DNA of 64,000 bases from contig OW051470.1 in assembly GCA_932521025.1 (NCBI GenBank), forward strand, positions 3,148,501-3,212,500, written 5' to 3'. The stretch's first letter is position 1; the number at the start of each line of letters is the position of its first letter. Positions 43,326-53,400 of this stretch are shown piece after piece. The notes below the pieces were generated by a model. The model did no database searches, was not told where the DNA came from, and was given only the letters and a program-made list of their open reading frames with translations. Position numbers and translations under genes: made by a program. This DNA comes from Oscheius onirici (taxonomy: Eukaryota; Nematoda; Chromadorea; Rhabditida; Rhabditidae).

Positions 43326-44837
43326 TCACATTAACCAGAGGGACTGGAAGTCAAAGAGACCATCTTTCTTGTAGCTGTTCCACTTCTCGTAAAGGTAGGA
43401 GAAGTCGGCTACACGCCTGTTTCCACCATACAGAATACGCTCGAGAACCGCGAGAATGCTCTCGATATCCCGAGCATCCATGCTCGTTACAACGATATCA
43501 GTATGAACATTGTCAATATTTAGGTTTTTGACTTGTGCTGTATTTCGTCTGATGAAAAAGTAATATGGCTTTTTCCTGTCCTCTTTTCAAGAGCACATGA
43601 GTAGAAGAATGGGTAGGTCACGATTGTTTTCCGCGTACCTTTGTGCTTCTTTTCCCATCTGGGCAACCAATTGTCTTGAAAAGATCTCTGCTTATCAATA
43701 TTGAGAGCGATAGCAAAGTCCGCGTCTATAATCAGAAGTTTCTGAAAAATAATCTTCGAAACAAGGAGTACAAAGACTCATTCGGGTACTTCTATGATAA
43801 CACAATTTCAAAGTGTCCAAACTCAATTTGAAATCGTTACTTGAGCAACGAAGTTGTTAATTTATGTAGAATTTAGTTGACTTGAACTTTGCTTTCTTGA
43901 ACGTTACTTTCCGAAATGGGCAAGTTTTGAGAAACATAGAAATAATGGTATCACGGTCTCGACAAAAAGTTTAGAACGGTAGTGACAAGGATGTTTAACA
44001 GTTCTCGAGAGATAAGATAGTTAGTCTGTGCGAGATAGTTGGCAGATAGTTAATTGTTTGAAAAACTGTATCAGTTTGCCTAATTATAGCATTTGGACAC
44101 TTTGGAAATTGTGTCTGTGTATAGAATCGATTCACTGATAACCTCTTTTACAGAACAGATCAAATGCCAATGCTTGCTGTCATCCTCCAATGAAATTGAA
44201 AACTGGCCGGAACTAGGGCTTTCAAATGAAAAGGCGATTTCCTTGCATTTCTAAGCTGTACTTTAACCAACTCTTTTATTACCTACCTCAAACTTTATCG
44301 TTTTGTATATTCTGGGCAGTGTTCCTAGCCGGTTATTGCTCATGTATCTCATCTGATTCATCATGACTTTACAACGGACACTCTTGATCAATTTCATGAT
44401 CTGGTGGATCCTATTGTAGAATCCTCTATTGTGAACAACTAGAGGGAAGTACCAGAGTGAGACACTCTCAAAATAGTATCCTCCAAGACTCTTGGCCTTG
44501 ACGGCGACTGAATCTTCACGCTCATCGCCCACCATTACTTCTTTCTGGAAAACGCACGTTAACAAAGTAAACTCGGAGATACCTTAGCAGCGAAATCTTT
44601 AAAATGTAGTCATCGCTGGGAATTCTCACATTTCCAACGTTGTCTTCGATAAAGTCGCGAAGACCGCTGCTTGTGCGAAGACGAGTAAAAGAGGATGTCT
44701 GTGATTGGTACACATTGATAGACGTTAGAGAAGTGAGACGTGGGGAAGGATATTTCAATCAGAAATGGCTTTTGAATGCATCGCAGCAAAAGACTGTCAG
44801 GTAGTTGGGACAGCATTGTGGTGAACTGTGAGAACAC
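43326..44837 (-). CDS. Multi-exon gene, unknown (possible F-box-like start)
   Basis: The terminal exons are clear. About 43743-43638 reads KLLIIDADFAIALNIDKQRS, then an intron, then about 43576-43326 with KPYYFFIRRNTAQVKNLNID, SMDARDIESILAVLERILYG and a stop at 43326. Upstream, about 44555-44289 encodes KEVMVGDEREDSVAVKAKSL and VHNRGFYNRIHQIMKLIKSV, and about 44840-44620 carries MLSQLPDSLLLRCIQKPF, which resembles an F-box opening, and GLRDFIEDNVGN. A 540-bp intron separates the second and third parts. The joins at the 5' end are uncertain. The tail vaguely recalls F-box-associated regions of invertebrate expansions, but no domain is secure. Confidence 0.45.
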
Positions 44838-45004
44838 ACTACAAAATTTGCAGTCTCAAATTAGAAAACAACTGCACCAAGTACAGAGATGCTTTTGTGT
44901 CAGTCGTGGTTTGACAGATAACACTCAAAGCATCCGAAGAAGAAATGAATGGGACAAGAGAAAGAGAGACAATCATAAATTTATCTTGACCATGGACTAG
45001 TGTG

Positions 45005-45946
45005 CTATTCCTTCCTCTTGGGCAGCATGAGTACGATGATCTGGACGCCGATGATGAGGAAGTGGAGTGGCTGGAGGGCAAGAACGGCAATCGAGCCTCC
45101 ATCGAAGTCGTTGTCCAGAGCCACAATGGTGATCGAAGCACAGATGAGGATCAGTCGACCAAAGTGCATGCCGAGCAGACTGAATCTCCAGCTGTAGGGA
45201 ATGTGGTAGCGAGTGATGCGAGTGCCCGTCTCCTCGTGTTTGACTTGAAAACGGCACATCTCGACGAAGAAGATGGTGACGGCCAGACCAAAGGCCAGAA
45301 GAATGTTGACCAGAGCGAGGATGAAGGGCAGAATCGGGTTGACGGCAGCAGCACCCCAGACTGAGGCTGTGATAGCACAGAAGACGGTTTCAATGGAGAG
45401 AAGGACGATTGGAATGACCGGTCTCTGCTTCAGATGCTCACCACGGACCTGTTCAATCTGTCTGGCCTCTCCCGGAACCAGTGTTCCCGTGTCCTTCTTG
45501 TCCGTTTCCAGTCCATTCGACTTGCTCTCCGGCTTGTCTTGTACATGTCGAGACGGTGTTGTTCCTCTTCGATCCGTCGACTTTCTCTGTCGCGTTTTGA
45601 CTCTCCTCATGCCGGGCATGGAGCTCTTCATCTCCTCGGCCCATCGCGTTCTTTCCCACTGCGTCGTGTCGAAGTCGCCACTGACCTTGTCCTCATCGCA
45701 TCTTCGAGGTGTCTCCTTCGGCGGACTGAGTCCCTTGGCCAGATTCTTCTTCTTCGACTTTTTCGAGCCTCGCGACTTGCTTCGGCTTCTGTTCTTCGAC
45801 GGCGGTGTCTTCATCTTCGAGGACGATTCCGGCTGCGTCTTTCTCTCGCTCAGACTGCTGCCGGCCAGTAGACGCTCGGTCGAGACTAAAATTCTAGGTA
45901 TTGACGGAGAATGGAACCTACCAGACCTGTAGAAGACGTCATCCAT
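45005..45946 (-). CDS. Four-helix membrane protein with basic N-terminus, unknown
   Basis: About 300 residues, minus strand. The first 170 residues are charged and Ser/Lys/Arg-rich (SKMKTPPSKNRSRSKSRGSK). Then come four membrane segments at roughly residues 180-200, 205-230, 258-278 and 283-308, ending with a KRKE tail. A tetraspan MARVEL- or claudin-like topology is possible, but no signature is visible. A 36-nt GTAGGT...TTTTAG intron near 45880-45915 is likely. Being a multiple of three, it would not shift the frame if retained. ACTCAG lies nine bases before the ATG. Head-to-head with the TSSK gene (139 bp). Confidence 0.55.
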   Translation of the reverse strand: MDDVFYRSGRFHSPSIPRILVSTERLLAGSSLSERKTQPESSSKMKTPPSKNRSRSKSRGSKKSKKKNLAKGLSPPKETPRRCDEDKVSGDFDTTQWERTRWAEEMKSSMPGMRRVKTRQRKSTDRRGTTPSRHVQDKPESKSNGLETDKKDTGTLVPGEARQIEQVRGEHLKQRPVIPIVLLSIETVFCAITASVWGAAAVNPILPFILALVNILLAFGLAVTIFFVEMCRFQVKHEETGTRITRYHIPYSWRFSLLGMHFGRLILICASITIVALDNDFDGGSIAVLALQPLHFLIIGVQIIVLMLPKRKE

Positions 45947-46085
45947 CGTGGTGAACTGAGTAATCCTTTGGTTAGTTTTCCAAATAAGAAATTCTAAACA
46001 ATTTCAAAATATCTATATTGTTTTCAAAAGTTCCAAAATCTCAAAACAAAAACAATGTATACTCGAAGTTTTGTCACTGGCAGAC

Positions 46086-47577
46086 ATGACCAACGTCCAG
46101 AAGTCGCCCCAGGGATCGAAGGATTCTACCGTCCGTCCTCCTCTGGCCTCGAAAGCGGTCTTCCTCAAGAATGGATCCAAGCTGACGCCACAGCCGCCGA
46201 AGCCGTCACATGGAGCCTCGAAGGCCGCAGCTCGCGGTAGCAACAGAGAAAAGGAGCTGGACGCCGATCCGCTGTACGCGAAGCTGAGGGACCAGCTTCT
46301 GAAGGAAGGGCTCGCCATTGGAGAAAAGCTCGGTTCCGGATCCTACAGCGTCGTCCTGAAGGCTACCACCATCACGTCTACCATGGGAAAGCCGAAACCG
46401 GTAGCTGTCAAGGTCATCTGCACCACGTGACTTTCTTTCCTATTTTTTTTCTACAAGGAGTTGCGATCGGCTTTACCAAAGACAAGAAACTCGGCAGTGA
46501 GACGGCCAAAGTCATTCCAACCCAATAGACCAGTCTGTTTGTGATAAGGCGTGATCAAATTTAAACGGGTCCTGTTGAGAAACCAGCGTCGCTCATGGAA
46601 ACTGAGTCCAGTGTCTTCACACAGTCCCTGTTACCTGTCAGTTTCTGCAAGTCTCAACAATTTGAGATTCCATGAGAAGTAGCAAAATTTGCGATTTGAC
46701 CCTTAGCAACTATCCAATTAACAACTAACCGAATGAAAGAATGATGAGAGATTCACATCCGCAGTTCAATCCACCGTTTAAGAAACAAGAACGACTACGT
46801 GAGCAGATTCCTTCCGCGTGAGATGAAGATTGTCTCCGACCTCATCCACCCCAACATTCTCCGTTTCTACTCGGTCAAGGACTACAGTCCCCAGCTGCCG
46901 TTCGTCGTCTTTACCACCGAGTGGTGTGAAGGTGGAGATCTGCTGAAGAAGATCAAGAAGCTCCAGCTCACGGGCGTCAAAGGAATGACGGAGCCGGACA
47001 TGAAGGCGACGTTCCGTCAGCTGTGCGAGTCTCTTCTGTGGCTCGATCAAAGGAACATTTGCCACAGAGATCTGAAGGTAAGTGACACTAGACGGGTTCG
47101 TGACAGGAACCGAACGTCGGTTCAAACTTTTGTCCACAATATCCGTTTCAGTGCGAGAACATCATGCTCGACCAGTACGAAAACGTGAAACTCGGCGACT
47201 TTGGCTTCGCCCGCGTTCAGATGCCGGACGAGAAGTCGAACACGTTCTGTGGAAGTCGGACCTACGTCGCGCCGGAAATCGTCCTCTCCAAGTCCTACCA
47301 CGGTCGGCCTTGTGATGTCTGGAGTGTCGGCATCCTCCTCTACGTCTCCACCACCGGCTTCTTCCCCTTCGACGAGACGAACCACGAAAAGATGATCGCC
47401 TCCCAGATGGCCCATCGGGTCAAGTTTCCCTCGCGATGGACGGGCAGCAAGGAACTGAAAACTCTGATTCTGGCGGCTCTGGAACCCGTGCCGGATAAGC
47501 GTCCCAACTACTCGCAGATGATCGCCCACGACTTCCTGAGCAGCACTCCGTATGTGCAGAAGAAGACGTGTGGATGA
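46086..47577 (+). CDS. Testis-specific serine/threonine kinase (TSSK family)
   Basis: Three exons (46086-46426, 46783-47077, 47152-47577), 353 residues. An 80-residue Pro/Ser/Lys-rich N-terminal extension precedes the kinase domain. Visible motifs are the glycine loop GEKLGSGSYSVV, VAVKV (catalytic Lys), the RFLPREMKIV helix C (Glu), the catalytic loop ICHRDLKCENIML, DFGFAR, YVAPEIV and DVWSVGILLYV. All key residues are present, so it should be active. The RFLPRE and CENIMLD signatures point to TSSK kinases rather than CAMK or AMPK; these act in spermatid differentiation and sperm. The second acceptor is TTTAAG at 46782. The 356-bp first intron is long for this locus. Confidence 0.88.
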
Positions 47578-47927
47578 CGACCAGTTGTCCAGAAATACGT
47601 ACAAAACAGCCAAAATGAAAGTGTCATTGAGACTGTTCTCTTCTTCTTCTATTTAGTGATTCATTGTGTAGGCTCTTCCTCAGAATTTTCTTCCAGTGAA
47701 GACACTCGTCTTTTTACCACTTTCCGAGTTCTTCATATTTTTCTGGAGCCTTGATTTCAACTTCTGTGAGGAGCTTCTTCCTGCTATTTCACAAACTTTT
47801 TTTTTGTCTTCTCGTCTCTTTCTGGACGGAACTAGAATTTATCAAGAAGTTCTTCTTTTACTTTGTGAACAATTTTTATTTGAGGTTAATTCCAGGATCT
47901 TGTCGTATCTTGAGAACTAAACAGTTT

Positions 47928-48634
47928 TCAATTTTTGGGTTCCGAGCTTCTTGACTGTCAGGTCTTAGAGATACTCCTCGTGGCATCCTATCATACCTTT
48001 GCTGCCAATATGTGGTACAAGTTTAGCCCATTACTTTCTCCCAATAACTCCAAAGAGCAACAGAAAACGTTCATGGTTCGAAAGAGCAAGTGGTCAGAAT
48101 CGGGATCAAGGGGTATCGAGTAGGGAAGGAGCCAGAACTTGAGACAGTCTTTGTAGTAGCCAATAGTGATGAAGATGGCGATGAAACTGCACTGCCAGAT
48201 TGAAGGAACTTCGAGACTGGAAATGTAGGTCCCGAGGTCCTCAAGAATGTCTTCAAAGTCTTTCCTCGTAATTCCTGGTCTTCTGACAATTCCAAAACGA
48301 TCTGAAACTGACCAAAAGAGAATGCAAACAAAGGAAAATTACCTTTTAGTTGGAGCATGGGAGACTCTGGCCACGTGCCGGGACTAGAGTGATTTCCTCC
48401 TCTCAGCTGTTGTCGCAGTTCAACTGACCTGAACAGCACGTGTCTATGGATTTGAGACTGGTTGAACTGGGAATCGGGTGTCGGTACGGGAAATGGAAGA
48501 ATAAGAGATAAAGTAACGTAATAAAGTAAAGGAAGAGATAAAGTAACAGCTTTGCAACAGTTATCAGCGGATATTATGGCAGAGGAAATGGCTTGCTGAT
48601 AGACAGCGAATTCAAGAAAACACAGTTGAGACAA
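47928..48634 (-). CDS. Unrecognised gene with one hydrophobic segment
   Basis: Minus strand, at least three exons. The C-terminal exon encodes RFGIVRRPGITRKDFEDILE, then an amphipathic stretch and a hydrophobic segment (QCSFIAIFITIGYYKDC) followed by FWLLPYSIPLDPDSDHL. A 43-nt intron (GTAATT...TTTCAG, about 48303-48345) joins it to an upstream exon ending SPGTWPESPMLQLK. A 42-nt intron near 47945-47986 gives a short last exon ending in KN and stop 47928. The N-terminus is uncertain because no in-frame ATG is secure before 48440. Convergent with the TSSK gene. No family recognised. Confidence 0.45.
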
Positions 48635-48704
48635 ATGAGCATAGTTGATAGGGAAGAAGTCATTTGTTCAACAGAAATTCAGTTTTTCATTTTCTGGAGA
48701 GAAA

Positions 48705-49215
48705 CTCCGATTTTGACCCTACTTCAACGCATCAGATCTCGGCCATCTTTTTCAATTTTTTTTTTCAATTCACCTTTTTCTATTTTTCAAAATGGGTTGG
48801 AAAGCCCTTTATCTGATCTAAATAGCCGCAAAACATGCCAAAACCGAAATCGACTGTCTTCAATGAGTACCGAGGCCGCAAAGTTATGGTCTCATTTTCA
48901 AACATACCAATGACCCTTTGTTCACGGAATATGATTTTTTTCACTTCTATGTTTTTAACTTGTACAATATTTAGCCAAAGAATATCCATTGTGTTAGTTA
49001 CAATGAGCATATCAGTGAACAAAAAAAGTCATATTCCGGGACCAAAATTGTCATTGGTCTGTTTGCAAATGAGACCATACCTTTCGTCCTCGGTACTCAT
49101 TGAAGACAACGTTTATCCGTTTTGGCATGTTCTATGACTTTTCAGATCAGACCAAGGGCTTTCCAACTCATTTTGAAAAATTGAAAAACGTTTAAAGATG
49201 ACCGAGATATGATGT
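48705..49215. repeat. Foldback element F1, copy 2
   Basis: Same family as 26846-27361, opposite orientation. The left end CTCCGATTTTGACCCTACTT and the core (about 48865-49115) match the reverse complement of copy 1 nearly perfectly. The right end is partly degraded after GATGACCGAGATATGATG. Self-complementary over most of its length. Confidence 0.82.
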
Positions 49216-49232
49216 GTTTTTGACTCTTTTTA

Positions 49233-49498
49233 GAACAACTGCCATTGCCACTGGAGCAGGTGCAAATGCAGCGGCCTCGTCGGGACAGGGAGGTTGCGCC
49301 TCTCATGGCGTAGCCTCCGGGGCACAATCGTCTGGTGACAACACCGGAACGTTTGCTCACGCTGTTCCACCTACCCAAGGCAGTTGCCTCATCTGCTGCT
49401 GATCCTTCCTCTGCTCCAAACCCTTCTTCAGATGACCCTTCTACAGCCGAAGACTCTGCTACAACTCGAAGACGACCATCAGTCTCATCATTTTGACT
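49233..49498 (+). pseudogene. Ala/Ser/Gly-rich terminal-exon fragment
   Basis: After a TTTTTAG acceptor-like site a frame reads AIATGAGANAAASSGQGG and continues for about 50 codons. A neighbouring frame then continues as a Ser/Ala/Asp-rich end (SSDDPSTAEDSATTRRRPS) to a stop, with AATAAA right behind at about 49500. The shift between frames at about 49378 suggests either a missed tiny intron or a frameshift. No upstream exon is visible past the foldback element, so this is probably a truncated gene. Confidence 0.35.
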
Positions 49499-49671
49499 GC
49501 AATAAATGTCAGAAAGGCCCTTTCTTGTTCGTGTTTTCTAGGTCTAACAAGTTTCGAAACTATCTTCAAACTACTTTAGACTATCGATTTTTGAATAGAC
49601 AATAGGTTGCTATCTCCCAAATTATCGATCTTTCCTGCAGTCACATCTATTCGGAAATCAGCAAGAGCGGC

Positions 49672-50450
49672 CATGGATCGCCTTCCCGAAGATCAGAAGC
49701 AGTACATCCCATTTCCAGAAGATTTCTTCACGGACAGCGATGTTCATATCTTCAAGGTAAGATGAAATGTTACCGACATCACAGGCGTTAAGCAAAGTGA
49801 TGAGGAGTACCAAAGACGACGACTGCATCTTTTTACAGTCTGTAGGAATATGTTCACGAATCGTAACACAGAAGATCAATTCCTAGAGAAGAGAGATGCC
49901 ATCAATCTGACTCTTCCTGATCCTATATCGTTCGAAAAGATACTTATTAGTGGAGGGGACAGACGCTACCGGCCAATATATTGGGCATCATGATTTTGTT
50001 CAGTCATGCGTGCGTGGTCTGTCCGGTTTGTGTTGGGTTAGTAGAGACTAGCCCAGATCAACCCCAAAATGGACTGCATAGGACCCTGACTGATCATCGA
50101 ACAAACTGATTTGCGTTGCGTACTATGACACTTATAGCGTGCTAGCGAGTTAACTTGTGAGACTTTGCTATTTCGATTTTAGAGATGTGGACTACATCTC
50201 TCACGTCACTATAACCTTCGTCTACATGGTGCAGACTCACTAATTGAGGATCACTCATCGATTCTTCCCTTCACCTTTGATATGAGAAACGCAAAGTGGT
50301 ATGGCTGGGAAGCTGACGATTTGTACGACAAGATGAAGCATCCTTTTATCAATCTCAACATCAATTATTGCGGCACAGGCAGACGGGAATACAAGCCATG
50401 GATGGGGGAATGCTCGCTTTCTTGGGTTCGCATTCGAATATCTCGATAAG
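49672..50450 (+). pseudogene. Possible decayed BTB-like gene
   Basis: A frame starting at ATG 49672 reads MDRLPEDQKQYIPFPEDFFT then DSDVHIFK up to a GTAAGA donor. A later piece (about 49780-49990) has LHLFTVCRNMFTNR...DAINLTLPDPISFEKIL, which resembles the middle of a BTB/POZ fold (hydrophobic strand, then F-E-x-I-L). A third piece (about 50250-50445) reads ILPFTFDMRNAKWYGWEADD. Frames break between them, with about 180 bp of unrelated DNA, so it looks decayed or badly fragmented. BTB assignment is tentative. Confidence 0.35.
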
Positions 50451-53400
50451 AATTGGCACTTGGTGGACCAGATTGTGAGTCGAGCAAGTCTTACAAAATC
50501 CTTGCACCTTCCAACAGAAACTATGTTAGAAGACGAACGCAGCCAAAGCCAACGCCGGTCCTTTTCCGTCCTTCGCGTTTCGACCTTTTCTTTGCCATCT
50601 AGCCGAAAGTTTCAAAGCAATCTCAAAACCAAAGAAACGCTATCCAAGTGGACAGAGTTGAGTGAATGATATGAACCAAAGACTGACCAAAGAAACGTCT
50701 AAAATGCAGGAAGGTTAGTCCGATGAATTGGTCAAGCGTCCGTGTCTAAAAAGCCAGCTCATGCGTTTCGCCACCGTCCTTGGTATCTCAGACGAACAAC
50801 TAATTTTCAGTTGCCTCGACCAACTCTATATGCCGAATTTCATTAGGATGGAATGTGGAGAAACGGCAAATCGCATACATTTATAAACAGAGTACTCTTG
50901 AGCGCAAATGACTACCGTGTCGATGACAAGAGACAACGATATATGCTAGAGGCATGTCTAACTTTTCCAGGAATTTGACCTGTGTCAACATGTTATTTCC
51001 GGTCTCGACGTGTCGAATTTTCGTTTCTCGTCTGATCACAGCTCTTTCTCGCTCAAATGCTCCAGTTCTACTACGATCGTTGCGACCGCATGTGTTCTGA
51101 TCTTCCCTTTCAGCCACTTACATCACAGCTTCTTTACACTACGGCAACAACAGAGTTCTGAAAACAGCGTTGTTGAAGGAATTATGAAAAATATGTCGCA
51201 GGCTACTTTGCAAATCGCGATTGTTTTTCACGACAATGAACTCTACATTATTCCGCAATAAACTTAACTCGGAAAAGGCTCAAAAATGTTCGGAAGACTA
51301 ACCTTGAGAAATTTGTCTTGACCAACAAACGGCAACAACCTAACCGAATCGAAAGACACAACTCCATATAATCATCCCCTCCCACTTAAAATGGTCAAGT
51401 ATAAGGCGAAGCTGTTTGCACCAGTAGGCAGTTTAGAAAAGACGTCCTCTCACAATTGCCTTTCACGTCAAGCAATAACTAAATAGTAGAGACACTTCTG
51501 TGGATTTTGCAGTAGCAACGAAAACGGAAGGAAACGAGCGGATCAAGTATTTTGTTCGATGTCTGTTTTAGAGAGACTCTCATTTACCAATCCCTAAACA
51601 CCTCGACGATGCTCGATACCCAATTTGCTAGTTCGAAACTGTACCGAAACCTGAATCGGCCCTCGGGCGGAAGACCAGAGCTTTTCGGATCCGGGTTGCT
51701 CGGGACAAGCGCAGAACCTAGCCAAGTTGTTGAGGAAAGGTAAATGAGAGTTGGAGAAAAAGAGTTCGAAAGAAGAAAAGTAGAAACACCTGACCTGATT
51801 TAGAAAAGTAGGCAACAGAACAAGCGAGTAGCAGACGATCGAGTGTGCTTCAAAATAAGTGTCTTCTGGTATTAGAGTTGACAAGTCAGGAGGATTGGAG
51901 TTTCTCTTTGTTTCTTTAGAAAAAAGCACTGGAAATCACTAACAGTTTGTTTATACGTCTCGGAAGATGCACAATTTGATCAAGAATGAGACTCGGTTTA
52001 AACTGAAGCATTATCTGTTTTGACTAAAGTTTGTTGTCCGAAAGAAGACCTTTTTCATGCCCTGGGTTCAAAAACCACACGAACGCAACTCAATCCTCTT
52101 TGGAGTCATGTGACCCCGAAGTCTATCGTGGGAATGTCTCTCCTCTCACTATAGCTTACGCTTCCTTCAAAACAAGGCTCTAATCTGCTTCTGGACGGAA
52201 GTTGACTCCGGACCACGTGGGCTGAAAAGAGACCGGAAGTTTTGTCTGAGCACATTTACTAATTTCCATCCATTGTCCTCGCTCTCTATTTAGAGAAGCA
52301 GTCCTTTAAAAGAACCTATAAAATCGTAACAATCAGACTGAAACAATAGATGACGACTTGTGGAGTCAGCTGCGCGGAAATAGCTCCGGCAAACACAGCC
52401 AGTCAAACATCCAACACATAGAAGTTCAATGCGCGATCCGATCATTGGAAGTTTTGTAATCTATCCCGGTGATCATTTTTCTAAACCCACGTTTCCAAAA
52501 ATTAGTCATCTTATAAACTGAAGAGACTTGCAAGAAATCTCGTCATTTGTCTCGTGAAATCTGTTAAAGTAACGCGGACGTTCCTTCTGTGTTTACATTG
52601 TCAGCTTTAAAAAGGGGATTTGAACTGACGCCACTCTGCCGTAACACTGTTGGTTTGTTTCCAACAGTTCATCTTCTCTTCCAGTTTCAAAACCTTCAAA
52701 GATACTGTTTTATGTCTTCCAGTTTTCTCACAAGTCTATCCTACAAAACAGTTTCACTGCTTTGTACAAGATTGAGCACACCTCGGACAGCTCCGTACCT
52801 CTGACAGGAGTTTTGACCATAGGCCAGAACCCTTTTTCCAAAAGCACTATAGTTCCCTGCTGCTGTTGACCATTCGTGTCCTACTTCGTTCTTTCTAGCC
52901 AGATCGTGGTCTGTGAATCACCAGAGTCAAACTTCGATGTCGATTTTGAATTTTCCTAGACTGCCATTACTCTTTCCATAGTCTTTCAGTAGCGTTGCCT
53001 TCAGAACGCTACAGTTTCAGTAAAAATCACTGGCAATGAGATTCTTACTCGATTTCACTGCATCTTTCTTGACTCTCAGTTATCTTTCCGGTTAGAGTTC
53101 AAAAGTGAAATAACCAAGTGTTTCTTTGATCTCATCAACTCAACAGACTTGAAATTCCTTTCGATCACAAACTGAAGACCAGAAGTTTTTTTTTAATCTT
53201 GCCAGCAGTCCGATCTCTTAGTTAGGACCTCTCTCGATCGAAAAGATCGTGTCTTCGTCAAACCTCTTTGTGGACAGACGGCTTCCTGTGTTTGATCTGT
53301 TTGTCCCCAGGGAATCGACCGGCCCCATACCTGCATTCTCTCCCTATCTTTATCGTTCCAGGGTCAACTTTTACGAACTTCCCCCATTTGGTCAATGAGA

